Shown in pieces: positions 18,642 through 27,132 of a stretch of DNA of 64,000 nucleotides (positions within the stretch are counted from its first letter, which is position 1; every line of letters starts with the position of its first letter). The notes below the pieces were generated by a model, which ran no database searches, was not told the origin of the DNA, and was given only the letters and a program-made list of their open reading frames with translations. Source of the stretch: Mesorhizobium_K sp040049215 (lineage in GTDB: Bacteria > Pseudomonadota > Alphaproteobacteria > Rhizobiales > Rhizobiaceae). Made by a program: the position numbers and the translations under genes. The stretch lies in contig NZ_JBDZDN010000001.1 in assembly GCF_040049215.1 (NCBI RefSeq), positions 310,001 through 374,000 of the forward strand, given 5' to 3'.

Positions 18642-19937
18642 ATGCAAACCACATTCACCGCCGAGCAGCTTGCCGATCCTGATGTCGCGGAGTCCGAAAA
18701 GATCCTGCGCAAATGCGTGCATTGCGGCTTCTGCACGGCGACCTGCCCGACCTATGTGACGCTCGGCAACGAGCTGGATTCACCGCGCGGCCGCATCTAC
18801 CTGATCAAGGACATGCTGGAGAACGGCCGGCCGGCGGACAAGCAGATCGTCACCCATATCGATCGCTGCCTGTCCTGCCTCGCCTGCATGACGACGTGCC
18901 CGTCCGGCGTGAACTACATGCACCTCGTCGACCATGCGCGGGCGCATATCGAGAAGACCTACAGGCGGCCGTTTGCCGATCGCATGGTCCGCGCGCTGCT
19001 CGCCTTCGTGCTGCCCCACCCCGCGCGCTTTCGCGCGGCGCTGATACTCTCCCGGCTCGGGCGGCCCTTCGCCGGACTGTTCGAGCGCACGCCAGCGCTG
19101 AAGCCGCTGTCGGCCATGCTGAGACTGGCGCCGGCCTCGGTGGCTGCGCGGTCGCGGAATTCGTCGCCCGGCGTGCACGCGGCAACCGGCGCGCGGAAGA
19201 AACGCGTCGCACTGCTGACCGGCTGCGCCCAGGCGGTGCTCGACCCCGGCATCAACGACGCCACGATCTCGCTGCTCGCCCGGCTCGGCGTCGAGATCGT
19301 GGTGCCCAGGGGCGAAGGCTGCTGTGGCGCGCTCGTCCATCACATGGGCCGCGAGGAAGCCGCGCTCGACGCGGCGCGGCGCAACGTCGACGCCTGGACG
19401 CGCGAAATCGAAAAAGGCGGGCTCGATGCGATCGTCATCACGGCGTCGGGCTGCGGCACGACGATCAAGGATTACGGCTTCATGCTCAGGCTCGATCCTG
19501 TTTATGCTGATAAGGCAGCGCGGGTTTCCGACCTCGCGAAGGACGTGACGGAGTTTCTCGCCACGCTCGACCTGCCCGAGCCGGCGCAAAAGACTGGGCT
19601 GACGGTCGCCTATCACTCGGCCTGCTCGATGCAGCATGGCCAGAAGATCGTTCGCGAACCGAAGGATCTGCTGCGCAAGGCCGGCTTCGTCGTGAAGGAA
19701 CCGCGCGAGGGGCATCTCTGCTGCGGCTCGGCCGGCACCTACAACATCATGCAGCCGGAGATTTCGGCGCGGCTGCTGGAACGCAAGGTGAAAAACATCG
19801 AGGCGACCGGCGCCGCACTCGTCGCCACCGGCAACATAGGCTGCATCACGCAGATCGCCTCGGCCGCCAAGCTGCCGGTGGTGCACACGGTCGAGCTGCT
19901 CGACTGGGCCTATGGGGGGAAGAGGCCAAACATTTGA
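18642..19937 (+). CDS. glcF: Glycolate oxidase iron-sulfur subunit GlcF
   Basis: A 431-residue iron-sulfur subunit carrying electrons from GlcD/GlcE to the quinone pool. Two ferredoxin-type 4Fe-4S motifs are seen: CVHCGFCTATCPT (about residues 26-38) and CLSCLACMTTCPS (about 76-88). Two cysteine-rich CCG domains follow, marked by GEGCCGALVHH and HLCCGSAGTYN. No clear ribosome site precedes the ATG, which directly follows the toxin stop codon. That is unusual and suggests coupling across the inserted toxin-antitoxin pair. Confidence 0.95.
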   Translation: MQTTFTAEQLADPDVAESEKILRKCVHCGFCTATCPTYVTLGNELDSPRGRIYLIKDMLENGRPADKQIVTHIDRCLSCLACMTTCPSGVNYMHLVDHARAHIEKTYRRPFADRMVRALLAFVLPHPARFRAALILSRLGRPFAGLFERTPALKPLSAMLRLAPASVAARSRNSSPGVHAATGARKKRVALLTGCAQAVLDPGINDATISLLARLGVEIVVPRGEGCCGALVHHMGREEAALDAARRNVDAWTREIEKGGLDAIVITASGCGTTIKDYGFMLRLDPVYADKAARVSDLAKDVTEFLATLDLPEPAQKTGLTVAYHSACSMQHGQKIVREPKDLLRKAGFVVKEPREGHLCCGSAGTYNIMQPEISARLLERKVKNIEATGAALVATGNIGCITQIASAAKLPVVHTVELLDWAYGGKRPNI

Positions 19938-20986
19938 CTGAAAACGCAGGCGAACGAAAACAGGACTTGAGCTCCGACGCGGAAATCCATGCCATCCTAC
20001 GGCTGTTCCCGGTCAGTCCTCGTCAAACTTTCCAGGCGCGATATTCAGAAGCGGAAACACAAATAGGCCGGCATTTCGATGGAGATTCAAGTTTCCTGCT
20101 GAAGCTGATCAAGGCGGCGGTTGAAGCCGACCTTCACGATACGCCGCTCATCGAAGACACTGTCTCGTTTCTTGACCATGAAGATCTCATCCGATTGTCC
20201 TTTCTACTACTCGGTCGCGCGAAACGCGGCAGTAACGTGGAAAGTCTGATTAGCAAAGCAGCGCTGCAGGCGCCGGAGCTGTTTCCAGAATCACTCCTTA
20301 GAGAGGAATACGACTTCAGGGATTGGTGGACTCACGCCGACCCGCTGCGGCCTCCACCCTGCGAACACATAATCTTTGAAAACGGCCCGCCGCCCGGCCC
20401 GCCTTTCATTGCGCGCCAGAAGCATCCGACTTGGCATCTACCAACAACCGGGGGTGAATTGAGAATGGGCGGTGAGGGATCGGCTATGTGCCCCACATGC
20501 CGCCAAACCCTGGTTCATCTGATTACCTTAGAGAATGTGCCCGTCGGGATGGGTTCTCCGCTTCCACAACTTAGACTGGAGACCTGCCCAAACTCCCTTG
20601 GCCCAACCTTCTATTCTCACGATGCGGACGGTCGACCAACACCCATTGAGCCGGCCCATCCTCAGGGATTTGACGACATTATCGTACCGCTCAGGGAAAC
20701 CATGGTCAGACTGGCGCGCACTCCCGATCGATGGCTTCGGCAGTCATGGGGAAACAGCAACTCGCGGGAGAATCTTTTCAAAGTGGGCGGCTTGCCGTCA
20801 TGGATTCAGTCGCCGGAAATCCCTTGTGTTCCCGGTACTGATCGCCAGATGGATTTTCTCCTGCAAGTGGATTCGGAGCTTCAGAGCGTTCAGGGCTCCG
20901 ACGTCCTATGGGGGAGCGGCGGACTGCTTTATGTTTTCTGGGATTCGCAGACGCGGATCAGCTGCCATCTGCCACAGTTTACCTAG
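19934..20986 (+). CDS. DUF1963 (YwqG)-like protein at the end of the glc gene run
   Basis: A 350-residue soluble protein starting at a TTG that overlaps the glcF stop. The C-terminal third (KVGGLPSWIQSPEIPC, MDFLLQVDSELQ, WGSGGLLYVFWDS) matches the pattern of DUF1963 proteins. A CPTCRQT motif near residue 186 could bind a metal. DUF1963 genes often occur as accessory or immunity-like genes. The sequence is less GC-rich than its surroundings, which fits recent acquisition. The N-terminal half is unfamiliar. Function unknown. Confidence 0.6.
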   Translation: MTENAGERKQDLSSDAEIHAILRLFPVSPRQTFQARYSEAETQIGRHFDGDSSFLLKLIKAAVEADLHDTPLIEDTVSFLDHEDLIRLSFLLLGRAKRGSNVESLISKAALQAPELFPESLLREEYDFRDWWTHADPLRPPPCEHIIFENGPPPGPPFIARQKHPTWHLPTTGGELRMGGEGSAMCPTCRQTLVHLITLENVPVGMGSPLPQLRLETCPNSLGPTFYSHDADGRPTPIEPAHPQGFDDIIVPLRETMVRLARTPDRWLRQSWGNSNSRENLFKVGGLPSWIQSPEIPCVPGTDRQMDFLLQVDSELQSVQGSDVLWGSGGLLYVFWDSQTRISCHLPQFT

Positions 20987-21001
20987 CCTCCCGCGAGGCT
21001 C

Positions 21002-21045
21002 AAAAAAAGAAAGGGCGGGCGGCTTTTTTGTGCCGCTCCGCCCTT
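21002..21045 (-). terminator. Intrinsic terminator of the L,D-transpeptidase gene
   Basis: Hairpin with arms AAGGGCGG..GCGGC and GCCGC..CGCCCTT around a short A-rich loop, followed on the minus strand by TTTCTTTTTTTG. It lies about 90 bases after the stop. The stem also faces the end of the convergent DUF1963-like gene. Confidence 0.8.
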
Positions 21046-21137
21046 GCCGGTGGGCCAGCGCCCCCGCGCGCGGCCCGTCCCCCGACCCCTCAAATTCAGT
21101 ATGTTCGGATCATCCTCTCGCGATCGCCGAGACGCTT

Positions 21138-21902
21138 CTACATCACCACGACCTTGGCGCCGACGCCAGTGCGCTCGTAAAGCTCAACCACATCCTCGTT
21201 GCGCATGCGGATGCAGCCGGACGAGACGGCCTGGCCGATCGTCCACGGCTGGTTGGTGCCGTGGATGCGGTAGAGCGTCGAGCCCAGATAGAGCGCCCGC
21301 GCGCCGAGGGGGTTTTCGGGACCACCCGGCATATAGGCTGGCAGGACGCGGCCCTTGTCGCGCTCGCGCGCGATCATCTCGGCGGGCGGACGCCAGTCCG
21401 GCCATTCGGCCTTTCGCGTCACCGTGTGCACCCCAGCCCATTCGAAGCCGGGCTTGCCGGTGCCGACGCCGTAGCGCCGGGCCATGCCACCCTCCTCGAC
21501 CAGGAACAGGAAGTTCTGCACCGTGTCGATGATGATCGTGCCTGGCTTCTCCGTGCCGCTATAGGCGACTTCCTGCGGCAAGTAGACCGGATCCATCTCG
21601 CGGCGGACGGCGCGCTTCTCCTGCGGCGCGACGGCCGCGGTGCGCACCTGATCGGTCCGGCCCTGATTGGGGCCGCCCATCAGACGGCGCACACGCTGGC
21701 GCGACTGGACTTCGTTGGCGAAAGCCTTGCGCTTTTTGAACAGCACCTTGCCGGGCTTGTGGCCAAGCTGCATGACCCAGGGCGCCGAAAGATCGGGGCT
21801 CACCACCACCGGCGGCCGCTCGGCATAACGATCGTTGGCGGAAACCGGCAGAACCGACGCCGCCAGCAGCACCGCGCCGGCAAGGAGAAGAACTCGTTTC
21901 AT
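21138..21902 (-). CDS. L,D-transpeptidase (YkuD domain), exported
   Basis: A 254-residue envelope enzyme with an N-terminal signal peptide (KRVLLLAGAVLLAASVLPVSA). The YkuD domain covers roughly residues 120-254, with HGTNQPWTIG and the catalytic SSGCIRMRNEDV near the end, where Cys is the nucleophile. These enzymes form 3-3 peptidoglycan crosslinks or attach proteins to the wall, a prominent activity in rhizobia. The basic linker (KPGKVLFKKRKAF) may bind the wall. The ATG has GAGAG upstream; a GTG three codons earlier is an alternative. It is monocistronic with its own terminator. Confidence 0.93.
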   Translation of the reverse strand: MKRVLLLAGAVLLAASVLPVSANDRYAERPPVVVSPDLSAPWVMQLGHKPGKVLFKKRKAFANEVQSRQRVRRLMGGPNQGRTDQVRTAAVAPQEKRAVRREMDPVYLPQEVAYSGTEKPGTIIIDTVQNFLFLVEEGGMARRYGVGTGKPGFEWAGVHTVTRKAEWPDWRPPAEMIARERDKGRVLPAYMPGGPENPLGARALYLGSTLYRIHGTNQPWTIGQAVSSGCIRMRNEDVVELYERTGVGAKVVVM

Positions 21903-22090
21903 GTTACGCACTCTCGACTGAACCCAGGCGAGGTTTGCCCCCTCGCTCCGGCCGCCATGTTGGCGTCGAGCGGCAACCGAATGGTGAATCGGAATGTTTC
22001 AAATACCGCTTTGTCAGTAAACCTTTTGGTGTGGTTACCGCGGGGTTCAGGAATCTGGTAAAGGCCGCGTAAAGACGAACAGAAGCAGGA

Positions 22091-22729
22091 ATGGCTATGG
22101 CACAGGCAGGCTTGGTCGAAGGACCTGATGGCATCATCCGCTGCGCCTGGCCCGGCAATCTGCCCGACTACCTGCACTACCACGACCACGAATGGGGCCG
22201 GCCCGTCGCCGACGACCGGCGGCTGTTCGAGAAAATCTGCCTCGAGGGTTTCCAGTCGGGCCTCTCCTGGCTGACGATCCTCAGGAAGCGCGAGAATTTC
22301 CGCGCCGCCTTCGCCAATTTCGAGTTCGACAAGGTTGCGAAATTCAACGAGGCCGATGTCGAGCGGCTGCTTAATGACGCGGGCATCGTGCGCCATCGCG
22401 GCAAGATCGTCTCGACGATCAACAATGCGCGCCGCGCGCGGGAGATGGTCGCGGAGGCAGGCTCGCTTGCCGCCTGGTTCTGGCGTTTCGAGCCTGATCC
22501 CGGCGAACGGCCGAAGAAGGTCGACCTCGCGCATCTCAGCGCAAACCCTACCACCGCCGTCTCGGTGCGCATCTCGAAGGAGTTGAAGAAGCGCGGCTGG
22601 ACCTTCGTCGGCCCGACCACCGTCTACGCCTTCATGCAGGCGATGGGCCTGGTCAACGACCACATCGAGGGATGCTGCTGCCGGGCGGAGATTGAGACGG
22701 CGCGGGCGAAGTTCAAGCGGCCAACATAG
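22091..22729 (+). CDS. tag: DNA-3-methyladenine glycosylase I
   Basis: A 212-residue base-excision enzyme removing 3-methyladenine from alkylated DNA. Zinc ligands are conserved: Cys in IIRCAWPGN, His in YHDHEWGRP, and the C-terminal DHIEGCCCR. The catalytic region reads FEKICLEGFQSGLSWLTILR. The ATG has AGGA 5 bases upstream. It stands alone, divergent from the L,D-transpeptidase gene. Length is slightly above the E. coli enzyme because of short terminal extensions. Confidence 0.95.
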   Translation: MAMAQAGLVEGPDGIIRCAWPGNLPDYLHYHDHEWGRPVADDRRLFEKICLEGFQSGLSWLTILRKRENFRAAFANFEFDKVAKFNEADVERLLNDAGIVRHRGKIVSTINNARRAREMVAEAGSLAAWFWRFEPDPGERPKKVDLAHLSANPTTAVSVRISKELKKRGWTFVGPTTVYAFMQAMGLVNDHIEGCCCRAEIETARAKFKRPT

Positions 22730-22748
22730 CCGCCGCAGCCGGCGAAGG

Positions 22749-22988
22749 TCAGGCGACCGGGCCGGAGAGGACCAGGCCGACCATCACCGCGACGACGGTC
22801 GCGAGCACCGGATAGACGACCAGCATCCCGGTGATCAGCGCGTCCGGCAGGCTCGTCGTCTCGTTTGCGCGCGCGGCGGAGGAGATGTCGAAGGGACCCG
22901 CCGCGAGGCGGGAGGCCGGCCTCGATGCGGCGTCGGCCGTGCGCAGACCGCCGGAAAGGCCATAGTTCGTGTTGTTCTGGTACGTCAT
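22749..22988 (-). CDS. Small membrane protein, unknown
   Basis: A 79-residue protein: an asparagine-rich start (MTYQNNTNYGLSGG), a polar alanine-rich middle, and one C-terminal hydrophobic helix (LITGMLVVYPVLATVVAVMVG) ending shortly after. It would be a tail-anchored inner-membrane protein. The ATG inside a longer frame was chosen because upstream codons lack coding bias; only a weak GGGG precedes it. It is convergent with tag. No family recognised. Confidence 0.55.
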   Translation of the reverse strand: MTYQNNTNYGLSGGLRTADAASRPASRLAAGPFDISSAARANETTSLPDALITGMLVVYPVLATVVAVMVGLVLSGPVA

Positions 22989-23097
22989 GTTCGTGCGCCC
23001 CAAGGCTTTGCTTGGCTGCCTTATCGAGGCCGAATGTGACCGGATGATGCCGCGCCGGGCGCGCGAATGTTTCATTTCGTGCGCGTTTCGTTTCAGA

Positions 23098-23829
23098 TCA
23101 GACGGCCGCCGTCGAAGCCGCCGCGCCCTGCGGGATCGTCGCCACCCATGCGCGGGCTAGCACCAGACCGGCAGCATCGGCCGAAGGTCCATGTGCGGCC
23201 GCTTCCCGTTCGCGCCGTTCGCCCCAGTCGGGTTGGTGTTCGGCAAGATAGTCGGCATAGGCGCCGGTCCAGTGGTCGACCAGCAGGCGATCGGCCTCGA
23301 AGTGGAACTGGATTCCGTAGGATGCGCGGCCGATGCGAAAGGCCTGGTTCTGCGCGGCCGGATTGGTGGCAAGGCGCACCGCGCCGGGCGGCAGGGTGAA
23401 GGTGTCGTCGTGCCACTGGAAGCTCCGGAACTCTTCCGGTACAGCGCCGAGCACCGGATCGGCGGCGCCCTCCGCCGTTTTCGCGATGCCCTGCCAGCCG
23501 AACTCGGGCGCTGCTCCGAGCAGGTTCTTCCCGCCATAGGCCCTCGCCAGGAGCTGGCTGCCGAGGCAGATGCCAAGGACGGAGCGATCCCGGTCGCCGA
23601 AATCGCGCATCAGCGACAGCAGCGGCGGAATATAGGGGTGATCCTCGTCGTCCAGCGCGCTCTGCGCGCCGCCGAGCACAAGCAAGGCGTCGTGGCCGGC
23701 AGCGTTCCCGGGCAGCGGATCGCCGCGATAGGGTTGGCGCAGGTCCATCCGTGCGCCGGCCTCGGTCAGCGCCGCCTCGACCTGGCCAGGCCCGGCTCCG
23801 TCGAAATTCTGTACGATGAGAACGTGCAT
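23098..23829 (-). CDS. Class I glutamine amidotransferase-like protein
   Basis: A 243-residue stand-alone amidotransferase domain. The nucleophile elbow is LGICLGSQLLARAYGG (Cys about 86). The histidine-glutamate part of the triad is in YGIQFHFEAD, and SFQWHDDTFTLPPGA is the usual preceding motif. Relatives are the GuaA-like stand-alone amidotransferases; some act on gamma-glutamyl compounds such as gamma-glutamylputrescine. No synthetase partner is adjacent, so the acceptor is unknown. It is divergent from the unnamed gene at 23947. Confidence 0.85.
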   Translation of the reverse strand: MHVLIVQNFDGAGPGQVEAALTEAGARMDLRQPYRGDPLPGNAAGHDALLVLGGAQSALDDEDHPYIPPLLSLMRDFGDRDRSVLGICLGSQLLARAYGGKNLLGAAPEFGWQGIAKTAEGAADPVLGAVPEEFRSFQWHDDTFTLPPGAVRLATNPAAQNQAFRIGRASYGIQFHFEADRLLVDHWTGAYADYLAEHQPDWGERREREAAAHGPSADAAGLVLARAWVATIPQGAAASTAAV

Positions 23830-23946
23830 TGACCGCCCCGATGACTTCGCTGTCTCTTGCCGGATCATCGGAGCCGCTTCACATTTTCGGTCCGATGTTC
23901 GACCGGGCACCGATATCATGACGCCGGCGCAACAAGGAAGATCACT

Positions 23947-24603
23947 ATGCCGCTGCAGAACCGGGTCGATCCGTTCGGCGATATCCACGCGGTGGACGCG
24001 CGCGGACTGTTCACCGGCAACCGCGGCATCATCCACGGTCCGGCGACGAAGACGCTGATGAAGAGGCGCTGGTCGACGAAGGCCTGGATCATCTGCAGCT
24101 GTGAATATAGAGGCATCCGGCGCGAGCCGATGGGCCGCAACGGCCGGGATGGCAAGGCCGGCTGGACCGAACTCTTCTTCCTCGACGAGGTGACGGCGCT
24201 GGCCGCGGGTCACAGGCCCTGCTTCACCTGCCGGCGCGAGCAGGCGAAAGAGTTTGCCGCCTGCTACGGCCGCGCGTTTAGCATTGCCGAGCCGAGGGCG
24301 CCCGAGATCGACGTGCATCTGCATGCCGAACGGCTGGCGTCGGGCGGAAAGATGATCGAGCTCGACCGGCACGGACTTGAGAAGCTGCCTGACGGCGCCA
24401 TGATCTTCGACGGCGAGGCCGACCATGCCATACGCGGCGGCAAGGCCTTGCGCTGGTCGTTCTCGGGCTACGACCGCCTCACGGACTTCGACGAGTTCGG
24501 CGCGGGCGAAATGTGCGTGGTGACGCCGGCAACGACCCTAGCGGTGCTCGGCCAGGGGTACCGGCCGGTATGGCATCCGAGCGCCCAAGGCTTGACCGGC
24601 TGA
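23947..24603 (+). CDS. Conserved protein of unknown function with a CxxC motif
   Basis: A 218-residue protein starting MPLQNRVDPFGDIHAV with GGAAG upstream. It carries RRWSTKAWIICSCEYRGIRR, then WTELFFLDEVTALAAGHRPC leading into a CFTCRREQAKEFAACYGRAF segment. The basic, tryptophan-rich first half and CxxCRR motif suggest nucleic-acid or metal binding. I know such proteins as conserved hypotheticals in alphaproteobacteria, not as a characterised family. It ends 24 bases before rsmE and may share its transcript. Confidence 0.75.
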   Translation: MPLQNRVDPFGDIHAVDARGLFTGNRGIIHGPATKTLMKRRWSTKAWIICSCEYRGIRREPMGRNGRDGKAGWTELFFLDEVTALAAGHRPCFTCRREQAKEFAACYGRAFSIAEPRAPEIDVHLHAERLASGGKMIELDRHGLEKLPDGAMIFDGEADHAIRGGKALRWSFSGYDRLTDFDEFGAGEMCVVTPATTLAVLGQGYRPVWHPSAQGLTG

Positions 24604-24626
24604 CGGCGCTGCCGCATTCCTCCGCC

Positions 24627-25361
24627 ATGCGCGCCAATTACAAAATGCAGCGGCTTTTCGTGCCGCAGGATATCGCCGCCGACGCCGCGTTCGACGCCAG
24701 TCCGGAACAGAGCCACTATTTGTCCAACGTGCTGCGCATGGCGGAGGGTGCCGAACTGCTCGTCTTCAACGGGCGCGACGGCGAGTGGCTGGCGCGGGTC
24801 GCGGCGAAGACGAAGAAGGCCGTGCGGCTGGAGGCCGTCGAGCGGACGCGGCCGCAGCCGGCGCCGTCCGACCTCGTCTATTGCTTCGCGCCGCTGAAGG
24901 TCGGCCGGCTCGACTATCTCGTGCAGAAGGCGGTCGAGATGGGCGCCGGCGTGCTGCAGCCTGTGGTCACGCAGCACACGCAGCTCGCCAGGATCGGCGT
25001 CGAGCGGCTGCAGGCGAACGCCATCGAGGCGGCCGAGCAGTGCGGCGTCCTCGCCGTTCCCGAAGTGCGCGAGGCGCTGAAATTCGCGTCGCTGCTTGCC
25101 GGCTGGGACAAGGATCGGCGGCTGATCTTCTGCGACGAGAGCGCCCAGACGAACAATCCCCTGCCCGCGCTGCGGGCCATCGGCGAGAAGAAACTCGCCC
25201 TGCTGGTCGGGCCGGAGGGCGGATTTTCCGAGGATGAGCGACGGCAGCTCCGCGCCCTACCCTTCGTGACGGCCATTCCGCTCGGGCCACGCATCCTGAG
25301 GGCCGACACGGCGGCGGTCGCCGCGCTCGCCGTCATCCAGGCGACCATCGGCGACTGGTAG
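24627..25361 (+). CDS. rsmE: 16S rRNA (uracil-1498-N3)-methyltransferase RsmE
   Basis: A 244-residue SPOUT-class methyltransferase. The N-terminal PUA-like domain begins QRLFVPQDI and includes HYLSNVLRMAEGAEL. The knotted SAM site is near the C-terminus: LLVGPEGGFSEDE and IPLGPRILRADTA, the typical RsmE signatures. It methylates U1498 of 16S rRNA. The chosen ATG lacks a strong ribosome site; a longer frame begins at 24513 inside the previous gene. It is followed after about 110 bases by the glutamate-cysteine ligase gene, a common pairing in rhizobia. Confidence 0.95.
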   Translation: MRANYKMQRLFVPQDIAADAAFDASPEQSHYLSNVLRMAEGAELLVFNGRDGEWLARVAAKTKKAVRLEAVERTRPQPAPSDLVYCFAPLKVGRLDYLVQKAVEMGAGVLQPVVTQHTQLARIGVERLQANAIEAAEQCGVLAVPEVREALKFASLLAGWDKDRRLIFCDESAQTNNPLPALRAIGEKKLALLVGPEGGFSEDERRQLRALPFVTAIPLGPRILRADTAAVAALAVIQATIGDW

Positions 25362-25470
25362 ACGCGTCAATTTCGCTTGAGCCGTGGCTCAGCAAAATTC
25401 GCTTGATAGTCTCCTGACATTTCGTCCATCAAGCGCGCGGGCGGGCAGAACGGCTCGAGGGCAAGAAAAA

Positions 25471-26844
25471 ATGGCGCGCGATACAACGGATTCCCGGCCG
25501 ATCGAGAGCATCGACGAACTGGTCGCGCATCTGGCCGAGGGCAACAAGCCCCGGGAAGAATGGCGGATCGGCACGGAACACGAAAAATTCCCGTTCTATG
25601 TCGACGGCAATGCGCCGGTCCCCTACGGCGGCACGCGCGGCATCCGGGCGCTCCTGGAAGGCATGCAGCACAAGCTCGGCTGGGATCCGATCATCGATGC
25701 CGACAGGATCATCGGGCTGGTCGAGCCGACCGGACAGGGCGCGATCTCGCTGGAGCCCGGCGGACAATTCGAGCTTTCCGGCGCGCCGCTGGAGACGCTG
25801 CACCAGACCTGCCGCGAGGGAAACGCGCATCTGGCGCAGTTGCGGGAGATCGCGGAACCCATGGGAATCCGGTTCCTGGGGCTCGGCGGCAGTCCGAAAT
25901 GGACGCTCGCCGAGACGCCGAAGATGCCCAAATCGCGCTACGAGATCATGACGCGGTACATGCCCAAGGTCGGCAAACAAGGCCTCGACATGATGTACCG
26001 CACCTGCACGATCCAGGTGAACCTCGACTTCGAGAGCGAGACGGACATGCGTCGCAAGATGCAGGTTTCGCTGAAATTACAGCCACTTGCGACGGCGCTG
26101 TTTGCGAATTCCCCGTTCACCGAAGGGCATCCCAACGGGCTTGTCTCGTGGCGCGGCGACATCTGGCGCGACACCGACAACCAGCGCTCGGGGCTGCTGG
26201 AGTTCTGCTTTTCCAAGGATTTCGGCTTCTTCGACTATGTCGACTGGGCGCTCGACGTGCCGATGTATTTCGTCATCCGTAACGGCGAGTACGCCGACAT
26301 GACGCGCTACACGTTCCGGCAGTTCCTGACCGGCGGGGCGCGCGGCGAGATGCCGGACGTCGTCCCGACCATCGGCGACTGGGCCAACCACCTGTCGACG
26401 CTGTTCCCCGACGTCCGGCTGAAGCGGTTCCTGGAGATGCGCGGGGCCGACGGCGGCCCGTGGCGCAGGATCTGCGCGCTGCCGGCCTTCTGGGTCGGAC
26501 TGCTCTATGACGGCGAGGCGCTCGACGCGGCCGAGGCGCTGACGCGCGACTGGACATACAACGAAATCAGGGTCTTGCGCGACGCGGTGCCGGCGCAAGG
26601 GATCAATGCCGTGTTCCGCGGCAGGACATTGCGCGAGGTGGCGCGCGAGGTGCTGGCGATCTCCAGGCGGGGGCTGACGAACCGCGGCCGCAAGAACCGC
26701 GATGGCTATGACGAGACCTCCTTCCTCAACACGCTCGACGAGGTGGTGGCGCGCGGCACCACCAGCGCGGAGGAGATGCTGTCGGCCTATCACACGCGCT
26801 GGGGCGGCTCGATCGAACCGGTGTTCCTCGAATACGCCTACTAG
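25471..26844 (+). CDS. gshA: Glutamate-cysteine ligase (plant/proteobacterial type)
   Basis: A 457-residue enzyme for the first step of glutathione synthesis, joining L-glutamate and L-cysteine with ATP. Signature stretches are WRIGTEHEKFPFYV, ISLEPGGQFELSGAP and MMYRTCTIQVNLDFESE, all diagnostic of the plant-like GCL class. The ATG has GAGGG about 10 bases upstream; a 29-codon longer frame has poor codon bias. It sits behind rsmE on the same strand. No gshB lies nearby. Confidence 0.95.
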   Translation: MARDTTDSRPIESIDELVAHLAEGNKPREEWRIGTEHEKFPFYVDGNAPVPYGGTRGIRALLEGMQHKLGWDPIIDADRIIGLVEPTGQGAISLEPGGQFELSGAPLETLHQTCREGNAHLAQLREIAEPMGIRFLGLGGSPKWTLAETPKMPKSRYEIMTRYMPKVGKQGLDMMYRTCTIQVNLDFESETDMRRKMQVSLKLQPLATALFANSPFTEGHPNGLVSWRGDIWRDTDNQRSGLLEFCFSKDFGFFDYVDWALDVPMYFVIRNGEYADMTRYTFRQFLTGGARGEMPDVVPTIGDWANHLSTLFPDVRLKRFLEMRGADGGPWRRICALPAFWVGLLYDGEALDAAEALTRDWTYNEIRVLRDAVPAQGINAVFRGRTLREVAREVLAISRRGLTNRGRKNRDGYDETSFLNTLDEVVARGTTSAEEMLSAYHTRWGGSIEPVFLEYAY

Positions 26845-27132
26845 GACCTGCCGTACCGGCCGGTACGCTGGCGCCGGAAGCGTGGACAGAATCCATCCGC
26901 TGCGTCCAGCGTGACCCGAACAAAGCATTTGCAATCAATGGCGTGAGCGGTTGTCCTGGGCTGAACGCTCCGGAATCTGTTCACAATGACGTGGCCGGTG
27001 CATTTTTGCACGGTATTGCCTCCCATTCGTGCGCCACCGGCGAACCAAGGCAGTTCCAAAACCCTACTTCAATCGCGGGAGGAAAGGTCCTACGGTCGTG
27101 CCGACAAAAGATCGGTTCGAGGAGGAGTGACG

